Source of the DNA: Clostridia bacterium
GTDB taxonomy: Bacteria > Bacillota > Clostridia > Lachnospirales > Anaerotignaceae
Length of the DNA stretch: 5,822 nucleotides
Direction: 5' to 3'
Assembly (NCBI GenBank): GCA_900757025.1
Contig: CAAEMG010000137.1
Coordinates: 1 to 5,822, forward strand
A program made the position numbers and the translations under genes. Under the pieces are notes generated by a model that saw only the letters and a program-made list of their open reading frames with translations, was not told the DNA's origin and did not search any database. Within the stretch, counting starts at the first letter, position 1; the number at the start of each line of letters is the position of its first letter. Shown piece by piece: positions 1 through 5,822 of the stretch.

Positions 1-516
1 ACCTGTCATTGTTCCCCATATACCGTTTGTCGTATGATAGAAATACTGGAAAATCATGTCAAGAGTAAATCCCTTGTGCGCCCACATTCCGGGCCATATA
101 GGTCCGAAAAGACCGTAAACAAGGAAAATTATGCTCATTACTATAAATACCCAGCCAACTGCACGTCTGCCTGCTTCAAGAACTATTACGCAAAGCGCAA
201 AAGCAAAAAATTTGTCTAAAGGATTAAGCCATACCAAAGGATTCCATATAAGCTCTTTGTTGTTGAGCGCAACATAAATACACGCCGCACCGCCTATAAT
301 ACATAAAATAATGTCGTAAATAGGAACTTTTGTCTCTTCCTTGCCCTTAACCGAGGGCTTTAATATGTAACAAAGTATAAGTATAAATGTAAGATGTACG
401 CTTCTTTGAAGTGCATCGTCAAGCACTCCGAAAGCCGCCGTATATACCTGAAAAATAACAAGACATATAGAAATTATAAGTACAAAATGATTCCATCCGG
501 ATGATAGCTTTCGCAT
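1..516 (-). CDS. TRAP transporter fused permease (4TM/12TM type), N-terminal part, runs off the left end
   Basis: This encodes the first 172 residues of a membrane permease that would use an ion gradient to import the ligand delivered by the TAXI binding protein encoded just upstream. No stop codon occurs before the window edge; fused TRAP permeases are usually above 600 residues, so roughly a quarter is visible. Family-type marks are QRSVHL (37-42), EAGRRAVGW (114-122), a Tyr/Pro-rich stretch near 134-142, HKGF (147-150) and TTNGIWG (162-168). Hydrophobic segments fall near 10-28, 42-53, 67-84, 102-114 and 119-140, fitting the small DctQ-like N-terminal domain plus the start of the large domain. 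The start at 516 is preceded by AAGGGGGAAGGG, a weaker Shine-Dalgarno than those of the two upstream genes. It follows the binding-protein gene by 65 bp, with a hairpin between. The family call rests on motif memory and gene order; I am fairly sure of it. Confidence 0.87.
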   Translation of the reverse strand, partial: MRKLSSGWNHFVLIISICLVIFQVYTAAFGVLDDALQRSVHLTFILILCYILKPSVKGKEETKVPIYDIILCIIGGAACIYVALNNKELIWNPLVWLNPLDKFFAFALCVIVLEAGRRAVGWVFIVMSIIFLVYGLFGPIWPGMWAHKGFTLDMIFQYFYHTTNGIWGTMTG

Positions 517-541
517 TTCCCTTCCCCCTTTTTTTATTAAT

Positions 542-568
542 GGGCAGATGCTTTTAAAACACCTGCCC
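542..568 (-). promoter_or_regulatory. Intercistronic hairpin between binding-protein and permease genes
   Basis: In the minus-strand transcript GGGCAGGTG (568-560) pairs with CATCTGCCC (550-542) around a 9-nt loop. All nine pairs form if one G-U wobble (562/548) is allowed; the plus-strand RNA would instead have an A-C mismatch there, so the structure favours the operon transcript. No T-tract follows, the next bases being ATTAATAAAAAAAGG, so it is a poor intrinsic terminator. By analogy with other binding-protein/permease operons it may protect the upstream mRNA from 3' exonuclease or mark a processing site. That role is inference. Confidence 0.5.
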
Positions 569-581
569 CGATAAACTCAAA

Positions 582-1655
582 TTATTTTACAGGTACATAT
601 TCAGGCGGAATAAGCTCTGAAGGAACTTCAATGCCCTGTTCCTCAAGATACTGAACTGTTCCGGCATGAAGAGGAGCCTTTGCCGTTCTTAAAGTAAGGT
701 CTATAACGTCAACCTCTCCTCCCTTCGGATATGCCGCTGTCCACTGGCTTCTGCCTTCGTCACTCATCATTGCGCTTATATATTCATATCCCTGTTCCTG
801 TGTAAGGGCTGTTGTTGTAATTCCGCCCTGTGCGGTTGCAATTGTTTTATAGTCATAATCCTGACCTTCATATGAACCTGCAGGAATTGTAACTACGTTA
901 AGATAAGGCATTGCTTCGGTAATTTTTTCAAGTTCTTCATCTGTAAATGTAAGAAAACTTAAATCAACTGCCGACTGCATCTGAACAATCTGGCTGTCGG
1001 GAGCCGATCCGTTTCTTGCCGCACCCGAAATTTGTCTGTTCATAACGGCGTCAATACCGTCGCTGCTGCTTGCTTCAAACCAGTTTGGCTCTATACCCAA
1101 AAGATTGCATACATCCATTGCAACAAGTGTATTTGTGCTTCCCGTTCCGCCCGGATGCATCTTTACACCTGTAAGCTCGTCAACCTTTGTAAGACCAAGC
1201 TCTTTATCTACGCAGAAGTTGATAGGAGATTCTGTGTAATACCACATAACTCTGAGATTATCTGCCGCACCCTGTCCTTCAAACTTTCCTGTGCCCGAAT
1301 AGCTGTCATAGTCTGTTACGGATACGCCGTTTCCTGCGTCTATTGAGCCTGCTCTTACTCTCTGAGCAACGTCAAAGCCGCCTGTTGCGTCAACAGTGTT
1401 TATGTCAAGATTAGGATAAAGCGATTTAACGGCTTTATTTACGGCTACCCAATATGTATAAGATTCCGTGCTTGAGTTTCCGCCGGAAAATGTAAGCATT
1501 ACCTTATCTCCCGTTGCCTGTGCCGCAGGTGCGGATGATGATGTTGAAGGAGAAGGTGATGCTGCCGCTCCGCCTGCGTCCTCCGCAGCAGTACAACCTG
1601 CCATACCCATCATAACTGCTGTTACCATAAGTAAAGAAGCAATACGTTTTTTCAT
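582..1655 (-). CDS. TAXI family TRAP transporter solute-binding lipoprotein
   Basis: This 357-residue extracytoplasmic receptor would bind a small organic anion outside the cell and hand it to the fused permease. It has a lipoprotein signal: positive MKKR start, hydrophobic core 5-17, and lipobox MAGC with the acylated Cys at 21. A Gly/Ala/Ser/Pro/Thr tether follows (about 28-49). The mature domain begins near 51 and shows TAXI-type features: LTFSGGNSS (54-62), TGGFDVAQRVRAGSIDAGNG (91-110), an HPGGTGS loop mid-protein, and a C-terminal APLHAGTVQYLEEQG...IPPEY stretch. Overall length fits the family once the tether is counted. The start at 1655 has GGGGAGGAA at 1661-1669. The gene begins 27 bp after the stop of the oxidoreductase gene, with no promoter or terminator evident between them, so co-transcription is likely. 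TAXI receptors with known ligands bind compounds such as glutamate or dicarboxylates, but the ligand cannot be read from this sequence. Confidence 0.9.
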   Translation of the reverse strand: MKKRIASLLMVTAVMMGMAGCTAAEDAGGAAASPSPSTSSSAPAAQATGDKVMLTFSGGNSSTESYTYWVAVNKAVKSLYPNLDINTVDATGGFDVAQRVRAGSIDAGNGVSVTDYDSYSGTGKFEGQGAADNLRVMWYYTESPINFCVDKELGLTKVDELTGVKMHPGGTGSTNTLVAMDVCNLLGIEPNWFEASSSDGIDAVMNRQISGAARNGSAPDSQIVQMQSAVDLSFLTFTDEELEKITEAMPYLNVVTIPAGSYEGQDYDYKTIATAQGGITTTALTQEQGYEYISAMMSDEGRSQWTAAYPKGGEVDVIDLTLRTAKAPLHAGTVQYLEEQGIEVPSELIPPEYVPVK

Positions 1656-1660
1656 ATAAA

Positions 1661-1669
1661 TTCCTCCCC
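1661..1669 (-). promoter_or_regulatory. Strong ribosome binding site of the TAXI binding protein gene
   Basis: GGGGAGGAA lies upstream of the ATG at 1653-1655, with GGAGG spaced 7 nt from it. It is clearly stronger than the G-rich but non-consensus site of the permease gene downstream, which fits high binding-protein and low permease output. Confidence 0.75.
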
Positions 1670-1682
1670 AATATAATTAAGC

Positions 1683-2744
1683 TTATCCAAATATTTCAGG
1701 CATTTCTATGTTGTTTTTCTTTGCAACCTCATAAAGGTCGTCAAGTATTTTTCCCGTAATAGGAATACCGTTTTTATTTCTTTCGGCATAAATCTTGTCC
1801 TCGGGTTCGCCCGGCATCATAATTTCTTCTACTCCGGCAGCCCTCGGAAGATTTTTAATTCTTGCATAGTAAATATCCATTCTGCGTTTATATTCTGCCA
1901 TAGGAATAAATAAATCCGGCTTCATAATTACTATAAAGTGTCCTAAATTCTGAGGGTCTGTATGATCAAAGTAAAGGCTGTTTACATCTCCCGCATATTT
2001 TGAACCTGTGTACATACCGGAAAGCATATCCATAAGCATTGCAAGAGCCGCACCCTTAGGACCTCCGAAAGGAAGACAAATTCCCGCAAAAGCTTCCGCC
2101 GCATTTGTTGTGGGGTTTCCGTCTTTGTCGAGAGCAAGACCGAGAGGAATTGACTCTCCGTTTGTTGCCGCAACTCTTATTTTTCCTCTTGCGATTACTG
2201 TCATTGCCATGTCAAGGCAATAGCCGGGAGAGTTATATCCGCCGGGAAGACCTGCCGCCATAGGCGCCGCACCGAGAAAAGCCGTTCTGCCGCCGCATAC
2301 GGGAAGAGCAGGTGATGAATTTGTAAATACAAGGCAGGCAAAATTATTTGCAAGAGCCTGTTTAACATAAAGAGCGGACATTCCGAAATGTGTTGAATGT
2401 GTACATCCCACAAGAGCCACGCCTGTCTGTTCCGCAAGTTTCATGCCCTCTTCCATTGCCTTGTGTGCAACCAAGAATCCCATTCCGTCATCGCCGTTTA
2501 CTTTTAAGGCTGCCGTTGCAACTTTTTCAACTGTTATGTTAGGCTGTGGATTAACAACCTTTTTTTCAATTCTTTTAAGATACATAGGTATTCTTGAAAC
2601 GCCGTGTGAATGAAGATTTCTCATATCTGCCGTTACAAGGTCGTTTGCTATTGTAAGAGCGTCTGCATCTCTGAGACCTCCCGTAAGAAGAAGCTTGTAT
2701 GCCATATTAACAAGTTCCTCTCTCTTAAAAAGTTTATTCTCCAT
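1683..2744 (-). CDS. Ldh family oxidoreductase (malate/L-lactate/sulfolactate dehydrogenase type)
   Basis: This is a 353-residue cytoplasmic NAD(P)-dependent oxidoreductase of the family containing YiaK, AllD, DpkA and archaeal sulfolactate/malate dehydrogenases, which interconvert 2-hydroxy and 2-oxo acids or reduce cyclic imines. Visible marks are ADMRNLHSHGVSR (39-51) with the presumed catalytic His47, HSTHFG (116-121), TNSSPALPVCGG (141-152), LDMAMTVIARGKI (177-189), IPLGLALDKDGNPTT (199-213) and PFGGPKG (225-231). The usual GTNP-type segment reads GAAP (158-161), lacking the Asn. Length is normal and the frame is intact. I start at 2744 because GGAGG (2752-2756) sits 7 nt upstream; the in-frame ATG at 2768 lacks such a site and lies about where transcription would begin. 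It is first in a likely operon with the TAXI receptor and TRAP permease and is divergent from a LysR regulator, suggesting it acts on the imported acid. The substrate is unknown: lactate, malate, sulfolactate and sugar-acid derivatives are all open. Confidence 0.9.
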   Translation of the reverse strand: MENKLFKREELVNMAYKLLLTGGLRDADALTIANDLVTADMRNLHSHGVSRIPMYLKRIEKKVVNPQPNITVEKVATAALKVNGDDGMGFLVAHKAMEEGMKLAEQTGVALVGCTHSTHFGMSALYVKQALANNFACLVFTNSSPALPVCGGRTAFLGAAPMAAGLPGGYNSPGYCLDMAMTVIARGKIRVAATNGESIPLGLALDKDGNPTTNAAEAFAGICLPFGGPKGAALAMLMDMLSGMYTGSKYAGDVNSLYFDHTDPQNLGHFIVIMKPDLFIPMAEYKRRMDIYYARIKNLPRAAGVEEIMMPGEPEDKIYAERNKNGIPITGKILDDLYEVAKKNNIEMPEIFG

Positions 2745-2751
2745 AATAATG

Positions 2752-2756
2752 CCTCC
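2752..2756 (-). promoter_or_regulatory. Ribosome binding site that decides the oxidoreductase start
   Basis: GGAGG is placed 7 nt before the ATG ending at 2744. It selects this ATG over the in-frame ATG eight codons upstream at 2768, giving 353 rather than 361 residues. Confidence 0.8.
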
Positions 2757-2772
2757 ATATCTCTGCATAGAT

Positions 2773-2802
2773 TTTATATATTGTTGTCAAATTGTTCATG
2801 AA
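2773..2802 (-). promoter_or_regulatory. Possible weak promoter of the oxidoreductase/TRAP operon
   Basis: Reading the minus strand, TATAAA (2778-2773) is a good -10 candidate, and TTCATG (2802-2797), 18 bp upstream, is only a poor -35. Transcription would start near 2766 and give a leader of about 20 nt that just contains the ribosome binding site. A weak -35 overlapped by a palindrome fits a promoter needing LysR activation. An alternative is TTGACA (2790-2785) with TATGCA (2769-2764), whose 15-bp spacing is short. Neither is strong, so the position is tentative. Confidence 0.35.
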
Positions 2803-2808
2803 CTTTTT
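2789..2808. promoter_or_regulatory. Palindromic candidate LysR operator in the divergent region
   Basis: GTTCATGAAC at 2794-2803 is a perfect 10-bp inverted repeat. Symmetry continues after two mismatched positions on each side with AAA (2789-2791) and TTT (2806-2808). Its centre lies about 32 bp upstream of the tentative operon start and about 37 bp upstream of the -35 of the regulator promoter, a position from which a LysR protein could activate the operon and influence its own gene. LysR proteins commonly bind divergent regions like this one. The assignment is inference. Confidence 0.45.
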
Positions 2809-2834
2809 TCCTTACAATGACATCTTAATGCATG

Positions 2835-2863
2835 TTGACAAAAAAGTGAAATAGTTTTATGCT
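2835..2863 (+). promoter_or_regulatory. Sigma-A-type promoter of the LysR regulator gene
   Basis: A perfect -35 TTGACA (2835-2840) is followed after 17 bp by TATGCT (2858-2863), a 4/6 match to the -10 consensus. Transcription would begin near 2870, leaving a leader of about 40 nt before the chosen start at 2911. Confidence 0.6.
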
Positions 2864-2898
2864 ATGGTTAAATTTGAAAAAAAACTATGTCAAAAAAC

Positions 2899-2904
2899 GG
2901 AGGA
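2899..2904 (+). promoter_or_regulatory. Ribosome binding site that decides the LysR regulator start
   Basis: GGAGGA is 6 nt before the ATG at 2911. In-frame ATGs at 2887 (no upstream purine-rich site of this quality) and 2905 (directly abutting the site) are therefore unlikely starts. Confidence 0.75.
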
Positions 2905-2910
2905 ATGATA

Positions 2911-3783
2911 ATGCGTGATTTGGATTGGGAAATAATTCATACCCTGCATACATATAAAAACATAACCAAAACGGCAGATATGCTTTTTATTGCACAGCCA
3001 ACCCTTACCAAACGAATTCAGCTTATAGAAGAAGAACTGGGAGTATCAATAATTATAAGAAGCTCAAAAGGCGTTACATTTACATCCGAAGGAGAGTATG
3101 TGGCAAAAAAAGCCAAACAAATACTTGATACAATAGAAGATGTGAAATTCAACCTTTCAAACGCAACAGGCGGAACAAAAGGAACTCTGCATATAGGCGT
3201 TCCAAACAGCTATGCAAGATTTGTTCTGCCTTCTCTCATAGAAAAATTTTCAATTAAATATCCCGATATAAAGCTTGACGTAAACACCGCTTTAAGCAGC
3301 GAAATAAACAAAATGGCTGAAAACCGTGAAATAAATATCGGCTTCGTTAGAGGAAATGTCACAGGAGATATTGAAAAACTTCTCGTTTCAGAAGACCAAA
3401 TATATATTGTAAACAACAGCCCCATAGAGCTTGACAATCTTCCGAATCTTTTCCAAATAGACTATACAAAAGAACCAACCATCGTAAAAGCCACAGACGT
3501 ATGGTGGAAACAGCGTTTTTCAAAGCCGCCAAATATACGCATGAAAGTAAACCACGGCGACACATGTCTTGCAATGATAAAACATAACTTAGGCTACGGT
3601 ATTTTTTCCGATAAAAACTTTTTTAAAAACGACCCTTCTCTTTTTTCAATACCGCTTGTTTATAAAGACGGAAGCAAATTCACACGAAAAACATATCTTG
3701 TTTACCATAAAGAAGAAGTTTATAATGCTCTTGTAAATAACTTTATAGATTTTGTAAAAGAAATAGATTTTAATAACATTTGA
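2911..3783 (+). CDS. LysR family transcriptional regulator
   Basis: This 290-residue protein has the usual LysR length and layout. An N-terminal winged helix-turn-helix covers about residues 5-62: NITKTADMLFIAQPTLTKRI (17-36) is the helix-turn-helix core, then LEEELG-like IEEELG (39-44) and the wing-like IIRSSKGVTFTSEG (48-61). A linker helix follows (about 62-82). The effector-binding domain begins at GTLHIGVPNS (91-100) and runs to about 287, with INIGFVRGN (141-149) and LGYGIFSD (227-234) in family-typical places. It is transcribed divergently from the oxidoreductase/TRAP operon, and LysR proteins usually control their divergent neighbour in response to a pathway metabolite. By inference it senses the imported acid or its product and regulates the operon through the 166-bp shared region. 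The start at 2911 is set by GGAGGA. Regulation of the TRAP operon, rather than of a distant target, is not proven. Confidence 0.92.
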   Translation: MRDLDWEIIHTLHTYKNITKTADMLFIAQPTLTKRIQLIEEELGVSIIIRSSKGVTFTSEGEYVAKKAKQILDTIEDVKFNLSNATGGTKGTLHIGVPNSYARFVLPSLIEKFSIKYPDIKLDVNTALSSEINKMAENREINIGFVRGNVTGDIEKLLVSEDQIYIVNNSPIELDNLPNLFQIDYTKEPTIVKATDVWWKQRFSKPPNIRMKVNHGDTCLAMIKHNLGYGIFSDKNFFKNDPSLFSIPLVYKDGSKFTRKTYLVYHKEEVYNALVNNFIDFVKEIDFNNI

Positions 3784-3801
3784 ATATAATTTAATTTTTA
3801 T

Positions 3802-3849
3802 AAAAAAGACCGCAACACTTTCTTCAAGTGTACGGTCTTAAATTTTTAC
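3802..3849. terminator. Bidirectional intrinsic terminator between convergent genes
   Basis: AAGACCG (3806-3812) pairs with CGGTCTT (3833-3839), and an inner stem ACACTT/AAGTGT (3815-3820 and 3826-3831) closes a 5-nt loop, with a small asymmetric bulge between the stems. On the minus strand the stem is followed by TCTTTTTTAT, a strong T-tract ending the ABC transporter mRNA. On the plus strand it is followed by TTAAATTTTTA, a weaker tract that can end the LysR mRNA. It fills the only gap between the two convergent genes. Confidence 0.82.
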
Positions 3850-5582
3850 TTATCCAATTTCCAATTTTCAGCCTTAATCTGTGTTTCAGTCATGTGTTTA
3901 TAAATGCTGTCCCTTCTCTTAAGCTCTTCGGGGCTTCCCTGTTCTGCCACAACGCCGTCCTTTAAAACGACTATTTTGTCCGCTCCGTCAACGATTCTCA
4001 TTCTGTGGGCGATAATAAGAACTGTTTTGTTCTGTATAAGCTTAGACAAAGACTCCTGAATAACAGATTCGTTGTCAACATCAAGAGATGCCGTTGCTTC
4101 ATCCATAAGAATAATGGGTGCATCCTTCAAAAAGGCTCTTGCTATGGATATTCTCTGTCTTTCGCCGCCCGAAAGCTCAGAACCGTTTTCGCCAATCATT
4201 GTATTCCATTTTTCGGGAAGCTTTTCAATAAAGTCTTCGCAATTGGCAAGCTTTGCCGCTTTAATTACTTCTTCGTCGCTTGCTTCCTTTCTGCCTATAC
4301 GTATGTTTTCCATAACGGTATTGTTAAAAAGCGTTACGTCCTGAAAAACTATGGAATAAAGGGATAAAAGCTTTTCGGGGTCAATTTCCGAAACATTCAT
4401 TCCGCCGACTGTTATTTTTCCATTTTGATTATCCCAAAATCTTGCCGCAAGTCTTGAAACAGTTGTTTTTCCGCCGCCGGAAGGGCCTATAAGGGCAGTA
4501 ACCTCACCCTGCTTTGCAGTAAAAGCAACATCGGAAAGCACCTGTTCACCGTCCTTATAAGAAAATGCAACATGGTCAAAGCTTATGTCATATCCCTTAT
4601 TGCTGAGTATTTCCTTTCCTGTCTGTTCTTCATGTGAAAGTATTTCATCCATTCTTTTGCAGCTTGGAGTTGTGCTTATTATTGCGGAAAGATTTTGCAG
4701 AGAAATCTGCAAAGGCTCATACATTCTTGTTACAACAAGAAGAAACATAAAAAAAGTAATAACATTAATTTCGCCTTTTATAAGCAGAACGCTGCCTGTA
4801 AGAGCAACCGTACCTATGCCGAATTTCAAAATCATCTGAGCCGAGCATACAAAAGCCGCATTTGTAAATTCCGAAACAACGGCGTAGTTTTCAACATCTT
4901 TTATTTTTTTGTTAAGCCCTTTCATGTATTCTTCGGTCATGTTGTTTGACCTTAAATCTCTTATTGTTTCCAAGCCCTCCTGTATTCCGTCAAGGCAGTT
5001 TAATTTATAGGCAAGCGTTTTTTCATACACTCCGTCCATAACCTTTCTTGAATACCAAACTATAATAAAGGCAACAGGAAGAACCCATACTGCGGCAATC
5101 GCCATTTTCCAGTTAAACGTAAACAAACATAAAACTATAATTGTTGTTGAAATAAATGCGCCAACAAGTTCAGGTATCCAATGTGAGCTTGCCATTTCAA
5201 GGGTAGCGCAGTCAGACATAATTGTATTTGTCAAATCCGACAAATCCTTTTTTCCGAAAAACGAAAGGGGAAGCTTTCTGAGCTTTTCTGCCAAAGTTCT
5301 GCGGCGCACTCCGCTTTCAACATAAGTTAAAAGGAATGTTGAATTATACTGAAAATACGTTGTTGCCGCAATAAGTGCCAGTGCAATTATAATTCCAACC
5401 GCAAAAAACGGCATTTTTTCCCTCGGCACTCCTCCGTTCAGCAAATATGAAGAAAGCATATACAAAAGCCCTACAGGCAGCATCAATGCCAAGTTTGCCA
5501 GCGTAACGGCTATAAAGGCCGTAACCATATCCTTTGCGCCTTTTTCCGACAATGCAAATCTGTGTTTTAATGTTTCAATCAT
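3846..5582 (-). CDS. ABC transporter, exporter-type half-transporter (permease-ATPase fusion), second of a pair
   Basis: This 578-residue protein joins a six-helix exporter-type membrane domain (about 1-315) to a C-terminal ATPase (about 332-570). Hydrophobic segments lie near 20-48, 58-88, 135-155, 158-178, 245-268 and 272-290. The ATPase is canonical: Walker A GPSGGGKT (366-373), Q-loop Gln414, signature LSGGERQ (470-476), Walker B ILMDE (491-495) with catalytic Glu495, D-loop SLD (499-501) and H-loop His526. It should therefore be able to hydrolyse ATP, moving an unidentified substrate (drug, peptide, lipid or metallophore) across the membrane. Its ATG overlaps the stop of the preceding ABC gene as ATGA (5579-5582), so translation is probably coupled and the two halves likely form a heterodimer. 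A modest GGCAGG lies upstream as ribosome binding site. It ends at the terminator shared with the LysR gene. Specificity cannot be judged from the ATPase, and direction of transport is assumed from the fold. Confidence 0.92.
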   Translation of the reverse strand: MIETLKHRFALSEKGAKDMVTAFIAVTLANLALMLPVGLLYMLSSYLLNGGVPREKMPFFAVGIIIALALIAATTYFQYNSTFLLTYVESGVRRRTLAEKLRKLPLSFFGKKDLSDLTNTIMSDCATLEMASSHWIPELVGAFISTTIIVLCLFTFNWKMAIAAVWVLPVAFIIVWYSRKVMDGVYEKTLAYKLNCLDGIQEGLETIRDLRSNNMTEEYMKGLNKKIKDVENYAVVSEFTNAAFVCSAQMILKFGIGTVALTGSVLLIKGEINVITFFMFLLVVTRMYEPLQISLQNLSAIISTTPSCKRMDEILSHEEQTGKEILSNKGYDISFDHVAFSYKDGEQVLSDVAFTAKQGEVTALIGPSGGGKTTVSRLAARFWDNQNGKITVGGMNVSEIDPEKLLSLYSIVFQDVTLFNNTVMENIRIGRKEASDEEVIKAAKLANCEDFIEKLPEKWNTMIGENGSELSGGERQRISIARAFLKDAPIILMDEATASLDVDNESVIQESLSKLIQNKTVLIIAHRMRIVDGADKIVVLKDGVVAEQGSPEELKRRDSIYKHMTETQIKAENWKLDK

Positions 5583-5822
5583 GCCAAAGCACCTGCCTTT
5601 CCAACCTTCCAGTTTACCGATTTGTTATATTCGCTCCACATATGCTTATATATTCCGTTTTTCTCCGTAAGCTCCTCATGTGTTCCGCTTTCGGCTATTT
5701 TTCCGTCTTTAAGAACATAAATTACGTCTGCATTTGTTACGGTTGAAAGTCTGTGGGCTATCATAATTACCGTTTTGTCTTTTGCAAGATTTTCAAAAGC
5801 CTTTTGAACCAAAACCTCATTG
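5579..5822 (-). CDS. ABC transporter ATPase C-terminal fragment, first half-transporter of a pair, runs off the right end
   Basis: Only the last 80 residues are visible; the frame is open to the window edge, so the true start lies outside and the internal TTG near 5812 is not a start. The fragment begins within the region after the D-loop (NEVLVQKAFENL) and contains the H-loop TVIMIAHRLSTV with His at visible residue 23, then VLKDGKIAESGTHEEL, the normal end of an exporter-type ATPase domain. The final 54 residues from AHR to the NWK tail align without gaps to the downstream ABC protein, with about half the residues identical; both end IYKHM, eight residues, NWK. The stop overlaps the next start as ATGA. 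It is most likely a permease-ATPase fusion partnering the downstream protein, but the membrane domain is not in view. Confidence 0.85.
   Translation of the reverse strand, partial: NEVLVQKAFENLAKDKTVIMIAHRLSTVTNADVIYVLKDGKIAESGTHEELTEKNGIYKHMWSEYNKSVNWKVGKAGALA

Noticed and set aside
34..219. Plus-strand open frame of 61 codons at the left end
   Set aside because: The minus strand here encodes a good TRAP permease sequence without interruption, and the plus-strand translation shows no family features.
542..568. Hairpin as an intrinsic terminator
   Set aside because: Neither strand has a T-tract immediately after the stem, and the downstream permease belongs with the receptor gene.
1032..1346. 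Plus-strand open frame of 104 codons
   Set aside because: It lies wholly antisense to the TAXI receptor gene, has no convincing ribosome binding site or recognisable motif, and its Cys/His-rich low-complexity translation looks like a reverse-frame shadow.
2201..2437. Second minus-strand frame of 78 codons inside the oxidoreductase gene
   Set aside because: It is out of frame with an intact gene carrying all family motifs, so it is neither a separate gene nor a sign of a frameshift.
2745..2910. Riboswitch or small RNA in the divergent intergenic region
   Set aside because: Only short leaders remain once the promoters are placed, and apart from the short palindrome I see no multi-stem structure or known riboswitch core.
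2835..2911. Functional link of the ABC exporter pair to the TRAP operon or LysR gene
   Set aside because: The ABC genes are convergent to the LysR gene, separated by a terminator, and transcribed from outside the window; proximity alone is not evidence.
4005..4367. Plus-strand open frame of 120 codons
   Set aside because: It is antisense to the most conserved part of the ABC ATPase, including the signature and Walker B, so its openness is explained by the codon use of the real gene.

Overview
The window looks like part of a low-GC Gram-positive chromosome, most plausibly an anaerobic member of the Clostridia. This is inferred from AT-rich coding with frequent ATA and AGA codons, strong GGAGG ribosome binding sites, a Cys-anchored lipoprotein binding protein with a Ser/Pro/Ala tether, and the gene types present. 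No species can be named from sequence alone. Five protein genes are supported, two of them cut by the window ends. I see no RNA gene, mobile element or CRISPR array.

Left part (1-2744, minus strand): a likely operon read in the order Ldh-family (malate/L-lactate/sulfolactate dehydrogenase type) oxidoreductase, TAXI-type TRAP solute-binding lipoprotein, then the N-terminal 172 residues of a TRAP 4TM/12TM fused permease that continues beyond position 1. The oxidoreductase and binding protein are 27 bp apart. The binding protein and permease are 65 bp apart, and that gap holds a hairpin without a T-tract. The simplest reading is uptake of a small organic anion (a hydroxy or oxo acid is the natural guess) followed by NAD(P)-dependent oxidoreduction.

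Centre (2745-3845): a 166-bp divergent intergenic region separates this operon from a plus-strand LysR-family regulator. It contains a good promoter for the regulator, a weak promoter for the operon, and the perfect palindrome GTTCATGAAC, a candidate operator overlapping the weak -35 region. The regulator ends at a hairpin terminator shared with the convergent ABC genes.

Right part (3846-5822, minus strand): two translationally coupled (ATGA overlap) half-size ABC transporters of the exporter fold. The downstream one is complete and has all canonical ATPase motifs; only the last 80 residues of the upstream one are visible. They probably form a heterodimer. Nothing links them functionally to the TRAP operon.

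I found no clearly undescribed system. The most interesting items are the LysR/Ldh/TAXI-TRAP catabolic module of unknown substrate, its candidate operator, the intercistronic hairpin, and an altered nucleotide-binding-type motif in the oxidoreductase.
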